The notes: generated by a model from the letters alone, not told the origin. Shown: positions 46,786 through 63,284, numbered from the stretch's first letter. The stretch: DNA of 64,000 nt from Urophycis tenuis (GCA_036785325.1 JAXIVH010000150.1:181705-245704), one strand, 5' to 3'. Made by a program: numbers and translations.

Positions 46786-47631
46786 GTGAGCCCAGCGTCT
46801 TTTTTAACAATGTGTGTTCAGGAACGAGACGAGGGAGGCATGTATATAGCTGCACAACGTGTATACTTTCTGTGACCCATTCCTCACCCTGCCCTTCATC
46901 CTTTTACCTTCTCCCTTCACTCTGTCGTCCACTGCTGAACTCCGTCCCCCTTGCATCCTCTCCTTCCCTCCCTCCCTCGACCTTCGACCCTTGGACCCAT
47001 GGTCCAGGCATGTTGGGGTGCCCCCTGTCGGGGGTCCATGTGGGCTAGTTGATCGTACCCCAGGTCGGGCTGCTAAAGGGGTCTGTCGGAGGACCCCCCC
47101 CAACCGAGTGCTCTGCAATTTAACGGGGTATCAAAAGCCATAACAAAGAAGAAACAGGGACAAAAATGAAACCCAAAGCCTTTCGATGGTTTTTAGTTTT
47201 TTTCTAAGTAGCTGTTTAAAAACTGTACACTTGAATTCCATTAGTACCGAGAGTACCAAGAACTCATTAAAAACAAATTTGGGCTGCCGAAAGTGGCGTG
47301 GAGGGCTATTTTCATCCGTGTTTATCATCACGCTGCCCTTTTGAAACTTCCCTCCCATCCGACGGACCTCGCGGCGGTCTGACCGTCTCCGCGGCGCCGG
47401 CCCGTCCGGCCCCCATTTGTCAGATTAAATGAGAGGGAATATGCATGAGGACTTTCCTCTGGGTCCATATGTTGTTGGATCACACACACCCCCCCCCGAC
47501 ACCTGCTGTAGGGAACAACCAAATGCACACGCACATCCGCACACGCGCACGCACACACTACATATGCCTTGTCATTTAGATTCTTGTGTGAAGGTTCTGC
47601 TGCCCTGAATGCCCGGCTTTCTTCTCCGCAG
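46786..47631 (+). other. ipo11 intron 13
   Basis: 846 bases, unique; GC-rich patch near 47370-47412 and a short CA/CG tract at about 47525-47560. Nothing else seen. Confidence 0.8.
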
Positions 47632-47737
47632 TGTACAACGCGGTGGGCCTGGCTGCCTACGATCTCTTCGACAACGTGGATTTTGACCAGTGGTTCAAAA
47701 ACCAGCTCCTAGGGGAGCTGCAGGTCAGCCATCACAG
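47632..47737 (+). CDS. ipo11: ipo11 exon 14 (residues 453-488), last in window
   Basis: Reads (V)YNAVGLAAYDLFDNVDFDQ, WFKNQLLGELQVSHH and two bases of Arg, matching human VYNAVGLAAYELFDSVDFDQWFKNQLLPELQVIHN. Acceptor CTCCGCAG, donor GTAGGA at 47738. The following exon (human YKPLRRRVIWLIGQW) is not found before the window end, so intron 14 exceeds 16 kb. Confidence 0.96.
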
Positions 47738-50700
47738 GTAGGATTTTAACCGTTTAACAATGTTGAATTTTTGTTCATCCACTACGTATCTTTACAGAAA
47801 TCCTCTCTAGTCGCTAGAAATACTCCTAGTCCAAGTAGAGGATTTATGCGATAACGATATGTTTGGCTGAAATGTGACACACTCTGCTCAATCACATTCA
47901 GTTACATTCATATTAATATAATTTGACTTTCATTGTAACACAAAATGCACATCCACACAAACGCAAACAATGAGTGTTTTTCCTGTGAAAAAAAGGAAAA
48001 TATACCTGTGTTTATACCTCCCAGTTAAGAGGGCACATTTCAAAACTTGAATTGCATTGAATTGCAATACAAGTACAATGTAGGTAAGTGGTGTGATTGC
48101 ACATCCATTCAACCTTCAGAGAGCCCATAAACAAATGAATTCCTTGAGGCATCGGGTTTTGAAAGGCTTTGAGATGCTAAACCCGGCCAGCCTTTGTGGT
48201 CTTCTGCTCTGGTTCTGTACAGTTGGACGCAGACTACAAATAAGACATTCCTTCTCACGAAACATGTGAAGTAGGTGCAAAATTATTAATGACCAGTTGG
48301 CTAATTTACCAGAACGATCAATGCAAAATATGTACCAGGGTAGATTGTGAGTCGGGTCATGGCCACAATGCGTTTCAAACGCCCGTGGTGGAGATCAGAG
48401 AGAGAAAGAACTTCTCCCGGAGTTCAAAAAACAAAGACATTTGAGTAGTTCAGAGGCACAGAGAGGTGAGGGGTTTGATGGATGGGTGACACACGCCCAC
48501 CCCCAGTCTCACGCCCGGGAGACCCCTCGCCACTGCTGAGTCATCAAAGGATGTGGCCGGCCGCAGCTGGGGGGGGTCGTGAGGCGGGCGTGCTGACGTC
48601 ATGGCGTGGGCGGTGGGGCCGTGAGGGGGGGCGCGGCCCTCGGGGGGGGGGGGGGGGGGGGGTCATGAGGCGGGCGTGCTGACGTCACTGCAACGCGTCT
48701 ACGCGCTCGTCACGGCCAGGTGGGAACGAAGGTTGACCGCTCACGCATGCGTGGCGTCTGAGGCCTTTTCATTGTCCTGGTTTGAGTTTTTCTGAGGGGG
48801 AGGCGAGGTGAAGCCCTCGTGGTCCACAACTACAAGGCTGACTCCGGTTGCCCCCTCCCACCCCCTCAACGCTGTGGGTTTTTATTCTTCTCTTCAAAGG
48901 TTCTGTGTCTGTTGCTCGGTGTTTTATCATTGGAACCAAGCGAACTCACCGGGGACTCAATTTGAGAACGGCAGAGAAATGGCAAACGGCACAAGTGGAG
49001 AGTGTTCCTCTTACGCATGGAGGCAGCATGGAGCTGAATGCACATTTACACATTCACTAATGACTGACTAGTTCAGGGAATGAACAGCAGCAATGAAGAG
49101 AATATACTCTTCATTCTGAGTGGCTTCAGCTCTCAAGCCGTATACCGTATTGTTCTGGATTGCCACATGGCACTGGGATGTCGTGTATGTGATGAAGCTG
49201 ACAACCTGTCCATAACGATGAGTCATGGCAAGCATTTGACACATTTAAGTTAACACAGTTTCACCTGATATACCTTATGTGACTATCAGAAGATGAGATG
49301 TTTTTTATCATGAGCTCCTTTCACACGTCATTTTGTCTTTAATGCCTTGGATGTCCAGCGGCCCATTTGGTGACAACACAGCAGAAGTCTGTCTGCAGCT
49401 CGTCTGTTAGTGTTCTCTGTTGTGTCCTTTCTATTTGTGTTGGTTTTGTCTTGGGAATTGTAGCCCTAATCCATTTGTCTGAAGTGAAGTCTGTGCACTG
49501 TTGTGATCTCTTCGGTCCTCAAAGGGAGACGCCACCGTCCACATGGCCCCACAGAGAGAGTGTCCTGAGTCGCCTCAGGAAACAAATATTACAGTCAATA
49601 GGCACACCGTAGGAATTAAAAGGGGGCATTTAGCAGGAATTATATCAGGAATTATATGTAATGTATATAATGTGTATGTATATATATATGTATATATAAT
49701 GTCAGGAATTATAACTGCCTAGTGGACAACCTCTATCGGTCTCTCAATTAAGGACATGGAAAATACCATCTTAATTTGTCTAGGCAAGATGGCGATAGCT
49801 TGCTTCTGTGGTATGAGGTATTTTTGCAGTAAAACCAGTAATTTTCATGGGAAGAAATGTAGAAGGAATGGGATTTGGATCAAACAGGATTTGATTGGAA
49901 TCAGATGAAACGTGCTAGCCAGCTGTGAATTTGCCCGTTGAAAGCTTTATAAAGAGATCAAGTTGATGGTTATAGCCCGTAATCACTATGATATTATTAT
50001 TTTAAATGTAAAGCCTACTGACACAGACCTGTGAAGTATTCTTTTATCATGCCGTGTTAAAAAGGCCACTAATAGAAGTGTGGAAATTAGCTAACGAGAT
50101 GTAAAGTCTACTTTCATTCTATGGTTCATTCAAATGTTGTCTTTCTGATTACTCGTGGATGTGTTTATAAAACGTGGTGTCCGTCCACCCATCATTTTCT
50201 GATATTTGGGCAACCGAAGCGTGGGCTTGTGTGTGGAATCAGTCCCAGCTTGTCTTCGGGTGAGGGCAGGGGCCACGCTGAGCACAGCTGGTCAAGTACT
50301 TCCAAAGCATTTGTCTCCTGGGCAGGTACCCCAGCAAGCTCCACTCTTTTGGCATCTGCCCCCAGCAGCATTCCAAGAACTTTGTTTTGCCAGCACACCA
50401 CATTTGGATCAACACGGTTCCAGCTCCCACCAGTGTCACCAAAACTACAGCTTTCATCGGTCCTGAAAAGTGGAGCCCAACAAGGCTCAAACCCGATAGA
50501 ACTCTGTCCGAACCCGACGCAAATACCGCACCTTGATTAAAGCACACAAAACATATTTTCTTGTCAGTAAATCTTATTGGATTTGACAGGAGTCATTTGA
50601 CCTTTTTCAAAAGAAATGTATACCTTTAGATAAATAGAATAAAAACAATAGCACTCAGTCAGATAGAGGCCATGCAGCATGCCAAAGGACAGGCGACTGC

Positions 50701-52400
50701 GTGGCCGCATTGATTGAACGGTCTAATTGCGTGCTCTAAAATAACATGTCTAGGCACCTTTTTGCCGCGTTGAAATCCCAGACACTTTTGCTGTCCTATT
50801 TCAACACACTGTCGCAAGTTTTGAGTTGAGCACCACCCCATGGTGTGCTATTCTCGTTAAGCACGTTGTCAAAGTCTTTCCGCGCCTCAGACCTTCCTGT
50901 CTTTTTCTCACGCGCAACCAAACTGTAACCGGCCGGCGACAGCCGCCCCTCAGCGGCGTCTGCTTGTGCGTTTCTCATCCAAAAGGCGTCTGACGGGTTC
51001 TGGGTGTGGCGTCGGTCGGTAGGGTCCAGTCCCAGGGGGGGGGGGAGCGGCTGCCTGCAATGTACGACATGTTGCAAATAGTGACCAGGCTGTTGATTCC
51101 ATGGCAGCCCCTAGATGAGGACCTGGATGAGGACAGTTAAGCCTTCAAGGGCAACACAGAATGCTTCAGGGCTCGGGTTTTCCCAGTTAAAGACGAGCGC
51201 AACGATGATGAAAATGAAAATGTCATGGATGAAAATGTAAAAAGCCGAGAAAGAGAAATGAGTGTTGAGATGAGGTGAGTGGTCTCGTCTCCTGCGAGCC
51301 ACACCACCATGTCTTCTCCTCTCCCGGCGTGATGACGTGACGGTGTGGAGCCGTCAGCGGCTGACGGAGGTCTGGCGGCGTGACAGGCGCTGAAAGCTGA
51401 GCCACAGAGACGGGGTCGGAGGTCAGCACTACCTGTCAGCCAATCTGGAGCTCCTCATGGCAGACGATTAGCTCTCTGTGGAGGACGGGCAGACGTCTGA
51501 CTTTCCCTGCAGTTTCATCCCAGGCCCTCGTGACAGGGATGATGCATGGCGTGATGGGGGCGCCTGGCTTCTGAGGCTCTCGCGTGACATCACAAGACCC
51601 GGGGCGGGATGGATGGCGCTGGGGTGGTGGTCCGTGCTCATGTGTAATTCAGAGTGTGTCCGTCCGGTGTGAGGTGATCAGGAGGAGAACCGCATTGGTC
51701 TGTGGCTGTTAGTTTTGTCGGTTTTGACCCGAGCCGTCTGATTGATGGCCTGTCTTCACTGTTGTGCATCGCAGCCAAAGTTTAGATATTAATGCCCGCG
51801 TCTCTTATGATTACGTAAGCCTGAGATGTGTGTATGAGCCACGTATTCTGAAGAAGCAGCTTCTCTGTGGATGCATGTCACTGTCACGCACTCTCTGGAA
51901 TGTTCCGATGGTCACTTTCGGGCCCCCGGTGCGAGGGGGATTGTACAGTGGCTCTGAAACACTGGAATCCATTCAGACACAAAGTTCCTCCATCGCTTGT
52001 TCACACTCTTCTGTGCCCACAGCCAGACAGACCTGCTCCACCCTCAGACAGTCACCACCATCAGATCAGATGGAGACGGAGCTCTGTACACCCTGTATTA
52101 CTCTACCGATACTCTGCTCCCGGTGCCGGGCCACAGTTCTTCAGAACTGTGCTGTCTTATGGTGTCGGTTTGTTGAAACTCACGAGAATGTTCGCTGAAC
52201 TAAAGTGTAGTTCAGTGAAGTTCAGCCTTCCCTCATGTTTGTGTGCATGTATAAATTTGTGTACACGTAGACTTAAAGAAACAACAACTAATAAATAAAT
52301 AAATAATAAAGTCATTTTTTTTACCATGAAATTGGATATTGAGTCTATAGTTTCAGGTTTAATGAAGCAATACACATGTGATTAATTGTTTCTTTAATTA
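47738..52400 (+). other. ipo11 intron 14, unique part
   Basis: About 4.7 kb before the repeat cluster. Holds a G-rich duplicated block with two CRE palindromes (48577-48690), a short TA-rich tract near 49660-49700 and otherwise unique sequence. Open frames at 50121-50547 (both strands) and 51111-51302 (minus) were examined; no family was recognised. Confidence 0.7.
48577..48690. promoter_or_regulatory. G-rich duplicated block with two CRE palindromes
   Basis: GTGAGGCGGGCGTGCTGACG-TCA at about 48579-48601 recurs, with one change, at about 48665-48687. Each copy ends in TGACGTCA (48594-48601 and 48680-48687), the full cAMP-response element. Between them lie GGGCGGTGGGG-like elements and a run of about 20 G. 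Function is unproven. Confidence 0.4.
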
Positions 52401-52456
52401 GGGACCGAGCCTGTGAAACAGGACGAGGTCCCTTTTGAAATTGGTTCGTTTATTTA

Positions 52457-54576
52457 GGGACCGAGCCTGTGAAACAGGACGAGGTCCCTTTTGAAATTGG
52501 TCTGTTTATTTTTCTTCTAAATTCTTCTTATTATTATTTCAGGGATCTTTGACGTTGATTTGCACTACCTGAACATATACGAAAACTCAATTTTTTTTGG
52601 CAAAGTTTTAGGGCCTGGTGAAAAATTATAAATTCTAGACGTCACGTTCATGTCGCACACTAGGAAAGCCTCTAGGTGGCGCTGTTTATGAGCAATCTCT
52701 GTAACGCCTATAACTTCCGCAAAAATTGGCGCACATTCAAAAACGTTACATCCACGGATGCGGGCAACCGTGCTGCACCTCGCTGTGTCAACGAGTTGTA
52801 TTTCCGCCTGCCTTTATTTTCGCGCAAAATCGCAAAAACTAAAAAACTGTTTTCTACAGCCTCAATCCATCAGGCTTTCTCCGATATGCACGAAACTTGA
52901 CATGTAGCATGTCGCGACTGAAATATGCAAAAACACCATATAAAGTATGTTGAAATTATCTATAGTCAGCGCGTTACAAAACTTTAAAGATTTGTCAATT
53001 TTCTGTAAAAACAGAAAGTGGACCATATCTCCACAATGCTATATTCTTTCGACACCAAATTTTGGTCCCTACCTCGGAATATGTCCTCCATGCTAGCTAC
53101 CAAATTTCTGGTCATTGCCACTAGAGGGCGCTCTTTAAAATCAAGAAGTTTATATCTCCATATTGGCAAGTGCTATTAACACAAAACTTGGTATGCACAT
53201 ACCTCAGGGCTCCCTGAGGCAGGGGTTAAAAGGACACAAAAATTCTGCCACGGGATGGCGCTCTAAAATCAGCATAAATCACTGTGCAAACACCATAATA
53301 GTTATGAATATAGAATTCACAGGACACGTGTATACCTCTGCCAAAACCTCACTTACCAAAAATCGTGCTTGTCGTGGTAATAGCGCCCCCTATAGGCTTT
53401 AAAAACGACAGCCCCGACACCACGTTTCACCTACATGTATGAAACTCGGTAAACCCATTAACCAGGCCCAGACCTACAAAAAAGCCTCTTGGACCCATAC
53501 CCGTTAACCCACTGGAAGTCAGATATTTGCCTTCAAAGTTGCGAATTTTTGCGATTTTCGCATCCTATTTGAATGAACTCCTCCCAGGGGATTAGCCCGT
53601 TGGGCTCCAAATTTTTTGGGTAGATTCAGGAGATGGGTCTTACCAAAAGTTGTGCTATTTGCGACTCTACCTCAAAGGGCGTGGCCACGGCGTTCCGTCA
53701 AAATCGGCCATAATCCATTTTTTGGCTTTTTCCAAGGCACCGACTTTAACCGATATGTTTGAAACTCGGTATGGATGTTAACCTGGCCTAGCCCTACAAA
53801 AAAGCCTCTTGGACCCATGCCATAAAACCCACCGAAAGTCAGATATTTTCGTTTCAATTTTTGCCATTTTCGATTTTCGCGTCCTATTTGAACGAACTCC
53901 TCCCAGGGGATTTGTCGCTTGGGCTCCAAATTTTTGGGGTAGATTCAGAACATGATTCTCACCAAAAGTTGTGCTATTTGCGACCCTACCTCAAAGGGCG
54001 TGGTCATGGCTTTCCTTCAAAGTCGGCCATATTCAATTATGTCGTTTTTATACCCATGTTTGTGAACGAACTCCTCCCATGGGATTTTTCCGTTCTGCTT
54101 CAAAATTGGTCAGTGCATTTAAAACGTGGTTCTTAACTAAAGTTGTGCTATTTGCGACCCTACCTCAAAGGGCGTGGTCATGGCTTCCCGTCAAAGTCGG
54201 CCATATTCAATTATTTCGTCTTTTATACCCATGTTTGTGAACAAATTCCTCCCAAGGGATTTTTCCGTTCTGCTTCAAAATTGGTCAGTGCATTTGAAAC
54301 GTGGTTCTTAACTAAAGTTGTTCTATTTACGGCTCTACCTTAAAGAGCGTGGCCAGGGTGTGCCGTCAAAGTCGGCCATACCGCACAGTGCGTCGACAGC
54401 CACAAACGTGAACCTGTCACGCCATCCTTGAGCAAACGACGACCTGTCACGACTTCATCCATGTGAACGACGAACTGTCACGACGCCATCCACGTGCCGA
54501 CGAGTCAATTTTTACGGCGAGGTCCCCCCAAATGTCCCGCGGGACATTAACCCAATTTAGATATATCAATCAATCA

Positions 54577-54644
<68 letters not shown>
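52457..54644 (+). repeat. Full-length repeat copy A
   Basis: Order of parts: hairpin head, TTATTATTATT tract, body with CCTCTAGGTGGCGC (52669) and CCACTAGAGGGCGC (53118), then four related subrepeats starting near 53575, 53893, 54066 and 54244 that share AACTCCTCCCA, GTTGTGCTATTT and CTACCTCAAAGGGCGTGG, then the palindromic tail and a (TATC)n tract of about 16 copies (54579-54644). Confidence 0.9.
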
Positions 54645-54646
<2 letters not shown>

Positions 54647-54650
54647 GTTA

Positions 54651-57031
<2,381 letters not shown>

Positions 57032-57038
57032 ATTATTA

Positions 57039-58480
57039 GGGACCGAGCCTGTGAAACAGGACGAAGGTCCCTATTGTTATTGGTCCATTTGTGATTATTT
57101 TCTAGGAACTTTGAGGTTGATTTGCACTATCTGAACATATACGAAAACTCAATTTTTTTTGGCACATCTCTTTATTATTATTTCAGGGATCTTTGACGTT
57201 GATTTTAACCCCCTGAACATATACGAAAACTCAATTTTTTTTGGCAAAGTTGTCAGGCCTGGTGAAAAATTGTATATTCTAGGCATCACGTTCATGTCGC
57301 ACACTAGGAAAACCTCTAGGTGGCGCTGTTTATGGGCAATGTCTGTAACGCCTATAACTTCCGCAAAATTTGGCGCACATTCAAAAACGTTACATCTACG
57401 GATTCGGGCAATCATGCTGCACCTCGCTGTGTCATCGAGTTGTATTTCCGCCTGCCTTCTTTTTCGCGCAAAATCGCAAAAACTAAAAAACAGCTTTTAC
57501 AGCCTCAATCCATCAGGCTTTCTCCGATATGCACGAAACTTGACCTGTAGCATCTCCCGACTGAAATATGCAAAAACGCCATATAAAGTATGTTGAAATT
57601 CTCTATAGTCAGCGCGTTATAAAAATTTTAATTATTCTTTTTTTTCTTTCAGGGATCTTTGACGTTGATTTGCACTATCTGAACATATATGAAAACTCAA
57701 TTTTTTTTGGCAAAGTTTTAGGGCCTGGTGAAAAATTATATATTTTAGGCATCCCGTTCATGTCGCACACTAGGAAAGCCTCTAGGTGGCGCTGTTTATG
57801 AGCAATGTCTGTAACGCCTATAACTTCCGCAAAATTTGTCGCACATTCAAAAACGTTACATCTATGGATGCGGGCAATCATGCTGCACCTCGCTGTGTCA
57901 ACGTGTTGGGAGTCCGCCTGCCTTCGTTTTCGCGCAAAATCGCAAAAACTAAAAAACAGCGTTTACAGCCTCAATCCATCAGGCTTTCTCCGATATGCAC
58001 GAAACTTGACATGTAGCATGTCCCGACTGAAATATGCAAAAACGCCATATAAAGTATGTTGAAATTCTCTATAGTCAGCGCGTTACAAAACTTTTAAGAT
58101 TTGTCAATTTTCTGTAAAAACAGGAAATGGACCATATCTCCACAATGCTATATTCTTTCGACACCAAATTTTGGTCCCTACCTCGGAATATGTCCTCCAT
58201 GCTAGCTACCAAATTTCGAGTCGTTGCCACTAGAGGGCGCTCTTTAAAATCAAGAAGTTTATACCTCCATATTGGCAAGTGCTATTAACACAAAACTTGG
58301 TAGCCACATACCTCAGGGCTCCCTGAGGCAGGGTTTAAAAGGACACAAAAATTCTGCCACGGGATGGCGCTCTAAAATCAGCATAAATCACTGTGCAAAC
58401 ACCATAATAGTTATGAATATGAAATTCACAGGACACGTGTATACCTCTGCCAAAACCTCACTCACCAAAAATCGTGCTTG
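57039..58480 (+). repeat. Three truncated, rejoined repeat fragments
   Basis: A head fragment (57039-57163) stops in mid-body, a second fragment (57172-57640) restarts at TTATTATTATTTC, and a third (57641-58480) restarts near TTATTC...TTTCAGGG and stops at the phrase ATCGTGCTTG. The second and third both begin at the body start, giving partial tandem copies. Confidence 0.85.
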
Positions 58481-58486
58481 TTATTA

Positions 58487-60573
58487 GGGACCGAGCCTGT
58501 GAAACAGGACGAGGTCCCTTTTGAAATTGATTCGTTTATTATTATTATTATTATTATTATTATTTCGGGGAACTTTGACGTTGATTTGCACTACCTGAAC
58601 ATATATGAAAACTCAATTTTTTTTGGCAAAGTTTTAGGGCCTGGTGAAAAATTATATATTTTAGGCATCCCGTTCATGTCAAACACTAGGAAAGCCTCTA
58701 GGTGGCGCTGTTTATGAGCAATGTCTGTAACGCCTATAACTTCCGCAAAATTTGGCGTACATTCAAAAACGTTACATCTACAGATTCGGGCAAACGTGCT
58801 GCACCTCGCTGTGTCAACGTGTTGGGAGTCCGTCTGCCTTCGTTTTCGCGCAAAATCGCAAAAACTAAAAAACAGCGTTTACAGCCTCAATCCATCAGGC
58901 TTTCTCCGATATGCACGAAAATTGACATGTAGCATGTGCCGACTGAAATATGCAAAAACACCATATAAAGTATGTTGAAATTATCTATAGTCAGCGCGTT
59001 ACAAAACTTTAAAGATTTGTCAATTTTCTGTAAAAACAGAAAGTGGACCATATCTCCACAATGCTATATTCTTTCGACACCAAATTTTGGTCCCTACCTC
59101 GGAATATGTCCTCCATGCTAGCTACCAAATTTCTGGTCATTGCCACTAGAGGGCGCTCTTTAAAATCAAGAAGTTTATATCTCCATATTGGCAAGTGCTA
59201 TTAACACAAAACTTGGTAGGCACATACCTCAGGGCTCCCTGAGGCAGGGGTTAAAAGGACACAAAAATTCTGCCACGGGATGGCGCTCTAAAATCAGCAT
59301 AAATCACTGTGCAAACACCATAATAGTTATGAATATGAAATTCACAGGACACGTGTATACCTCTGCCAAAACCTCACTTACCAAAAATCGTGCTTGTCGT
59401 GGTAATAGCGCCCCCTATAGGCTTTAAAAACGACAGCCCCGACACCACGTTTCACCTACATGTATAAAACTCGGTAGGCGCGTTAACCAGGCCCAGACCT
59501 ACAAAAAAGCCTCTTGGACCCATACCCGCTAACCCACCGGAAGTCAGATATTTGCCTTCAAAGTTGCGATTTTTTGCGATTTTCGCATCCTATTTGAACG
59601 AACTCCTCCCAGGGGATTTGCCCGTTGGGCTCCAAATTTTTTAGGTAGATTCAGGAGATGGGTCTTACCAAAAGTTGTGCTATTTGCGACTCTACCTCAA
59701 AGGGCGTGGCCACGGCGTTCCGTCAAAATCGGCCATAATCCATTTTTTGGCTTTTTCCAAGACACCGACTTTAACCGATATGTTTGAAACTCGGTATGGA
59801 TGTTAACCTGGCCTAGCCCTACAAAAAAGCCTCTTGGACCCATGCCATAAAACCCACCGAAAGTCAGATATTTTCGTTTCAATTTTTGCCATTTTCGATT
59901 TTCGCGTCCTATTTGAACGAACTCCTCCCAGGGGATTTGTCGCTTGGGCTCCAAATTTTTGGGCTAGATTCAGAACATGATTCTCACCAAAAGTTGTGCT
60001 ATTTGCGACCCTACCTCAAAGGGCGTGGTCATGGCTTTCCTTCAAAGTCGGCCATATTCAATTATGTCGTTTTTATACCCATGTTTGTGAACGAACTCCT
60101 CCCATGGAATTTTTCCGTTCTGCTTCAAAATTGGTCAGTGCATTTAAAACGTGGTTCTTAACTAAAGTTGTGCTATTTGCGACCCTACCTCAAAGGGCGT
60201 GGTCATGGCTTCCCGTCAAAGTCGGCCATATTCAATTATTTCGTCTTTTATACCCATGTTTGTGAACAAATTCCTCCCAAGGGATTTTTCCGTTCTGCTT
60301 CAAAATTGGTCAGTGCATTTGAAACGTGGTTCTTAACTAAAGTTGTGCTATTTACGGCTCTACCTCAAAGGGCGTGGCCAAGGTGTGCCGTCAAAGTCGG
60401 CCATACCGCACAGTGCGTGGACAGCCACAAACGAGAACCTCTCGCCATCCTTGAGCAAACGACGACCTGTCACGACTTCATCCATGTGAACGACGAACTG
60501 TCACGACGCCATCCACGTGCCGACGAGTCAATTTTTACGGCGAGGTCCCCCCAAATGTCCCGCGGGACATTAA
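58487..60573 (+). repeat. Full-length repeat copy D, without (TATC)n
   Basis: Head to palindromic tail as in copy A, but after GGGACATTAA it is joined directly to a TTATTATT tract and another body fragment rather than to the (TATC)n tract. Confidence 0.88.
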
Positions 60574-60928
60574 TTATTATTATTATTATTTCGGGGAAGT
60601 TTGACGTTGATTTGCACTATCTAAACATATATGAAAACTCTTTTTTTTTTGGCAAACTTTTAGGGCCTGGTGAAAAATTATACATTTTAGGTGTCACGTT
60701 CATGTCGCACACTAGCAAAGCCTCTAGTTATTATTATTAGGGACCGAGCCTGTGAAACAGGACGAGGTCCCTTTTGAAATTGGTCCGTTTATTATTATTA
60801 TTCCTATTATTATTTCAGGGATCTTTGAGGTCGATTTGCACTATCTGAACATATATGAAAACTCAATTTTTTTTGGCAAAGTTGTCAGGCCTGGTGAAAA
60901 ATTGTATATTTAGGGACCGAGCCTGTTA

Positions 60929-63028
60929 GGGACCGAGCCTGTGAAACAGGACGAGGTCCCTATTGTTTTTGTTATTTGGGGATCTTTGACGTTGATTTTA
61001 ACCCCCTGAACATATACGAAAACTCAATTTTTTTTGGCAAAGTTATCAGACCTGGTGAAAAATTATTTATTCTATGCGACACGTTAATGTCTCACCTATA
61101 GGTGGCGCTATTTAAAAAAAAAACCCGTAATGCTAATAACTCCTGCATACTTTGTCGCACACTCAAAATGTTTATATCCACACATGCGGGCAAACATGCT
61201 GCACCTCCTGATGTAGGCCACGCCCATTTCCGCCATGACTTTTTTTTGGCTACAACGCAAAAACTCAAAAAAGTGCGTCCTAGACATCTATTGCATGTGG
61301 CTTTCACCGATTTGCACGAAACTCCACATGTAGCATCTACATTCTGTATCATGAAAAAAAACTAATTGGAAGTTTATTGAAATTCCCGAAGATAAGCGTG
61401 TTATAGTGCTTTATATATTTTTTTAGATGTCTACATTTTACGTAAAAAAAGTAAGTGGACCATTTCTCCACATTGCTATGTCCGTTCGACACCAAACTTG
61501 GAGCCCTACTTCTGTGTACCTCCTTTATGCATCTCACAAAATTTGTCGTCATTTCCACCAGGTGGCGCTCTTTAAAATCAAGAAGTTTATATCTCAACAT
61601 TGGCAATGGATATTTAGATGAAACTTGGTATGCGGCTAGCTCATGGCGCCCTGAGGCGTGGTTCAAAACGGGGAAAAAATTCTGCCAGTGGATGGCGCTC
61701 TAAAAGCAGCGTAAATTACTGTGCAAACACCGTAATAGTTATGAATATGAAATTCACTGGACACATGTAGAGTGCTGCCCAAAGCTCACATACCAAAAAT
61801 CGTGCTTGTCGTGCTAGTAGCGCCCCCTACAGGCTTTAAAAACAACAGCCCCGACACCACGTTTCACCTACATGTATGAAACTCGGTAGGCACGTTATAC
61901 ATGTCCAGACCTACAAAAAAGCCTCTTGGACCCATACCCCTTAAACCACCGGAAGTCGGATATTTGCATTTAAAATTTGCAATTTTCGCGTTGTATTTGA
62001 ACGAACTCCTCCCAGGGGATTTGTCCATTGGACTTCAAATTGTTTGTGTAGGTTCAGAACGTGGAACTTGACAAAAGTTGTGCTATTTGGGACTCTACCT
62101 CAAAGGGCGTGGCCACGGCGTACCGTCAAAGTCGGCCATAATCAATTTTTTCGTTTTTTCCACGACACCGAGTTTCACCGATATGTATAAAACTCGGTAG
62201 AGATATTAAACTGGCCTAGCCCTACAAAAAAGCCTATTGGACCGATACCAAAAAACCCACCGGAAGTCAGATATTTTCATTTTAATTTTTGTCATTTTCG
62301 ATTTTCGCGTCCTATTTGAACGAACTCCTCCCAGGGGATTTGTCGCTTGGCCTCCAAATTTTTGGGGTAGATTCAGAAGATGGTTCTTACCAAAAGTTGT
62401 GCTATTTGCGACCCTACCTCAAAGGGCGTGGTCATGGCTTTCCTTCAAATTCGGCCATATTGAAGTTTGTCGTCTTTTATACCCATGTTTGTGAACGAAC
62501 TCCTCCCATGGGATTTTTCCGTTCTGCTTCAAAATTGGTTAGTGCATTTGAAACGTGGTTCTTAACTAAAGTTGTGCTATTTGCGACTCTACCTCAAAGG
62601 GCGTGGCCATGGCGTGCCGTCAAAGTCGGCCATATTCAATTATTTCGTCTTTTATACCCATGTTTGTGAACAAACTCCTCCCAAGGGATTTATCCGTTCT
62701 TCTTCAAAATTGGTCAGTACAGCTGAAACGTGATTCTTAACTTAAGTTGTGCTATTTATGGCTCTACCTCGAAGGGCGTGGCCAGGGTGTGCAGTCAAAA
62801 TCGGCCATACCGCACAGTGCGTGGACAGCCACAAACGAGAACCTGTCACGCCATCCTTGAGCAAACGACGACCTCTCACGACTTCATCCATGTGAACGAC
62901 GAACTGTCACGACGCCATCCACGTGCCGACGAGTCAATTTTTACGGCGAGGTCCCCCCAAATGTCCCGCGGGACATTAACCCAATTTAGATATATCAATC
63001 AATCCATCTATCTATCTATCTATCTATC
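60929..63028 (+). repeat. Diverged full-length repeat copy
   Basis: Same layout as the other full copies but clearly more diverged across the body (for example CCACCAGGTGGCGC at 61555 replaces CCACTAGAGGGCGC). Ends in the palindromic tail and about 6 copies of TATC. Confidence 0.88.
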
Positions 63029-63284
63029 TTTAGCTTAGTATTTCAACGACCCATGAGTCAATATAGTCTTGCCATACGCCGTTGGAAAGCTTAGATTTCC
63101 CCGCTTAAAATGAGCCCATCCCCGAGCAATTTGGTTGCTCACAGACAAAACTGTGTCAGGTTGACTGAAGTCTACCCAGCAGCTAAAAACATATCTTCAA
63201 CGTTTCAAATAAGATCAATCTTTCCTTACAGAACACAAATTAATTAGCTTAGTATTTCAACGACCCTTTGGTGAATATAGTCTT
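63029..63284. repeat. Unrelated insert with ~41-bp direct repeats
   Basis: Bases 63031-63071 and 63245-63285 are near-identical (both start TAGCTTAGTATTTCAACGAC), a period of 214. The sequence between is unlike the surrounding family. It may be a little over one monomer of another tandem repeat, or an insertion. Confidence 0.7.

Noticed and set aside
51111..51302. Hydrophobic minus-strand frame (FIHDIFIFIIVALVFNWE)
   Set aside because: Short, A/T-rich, no flanking exon structure or recognised family; kept out of the gene list.
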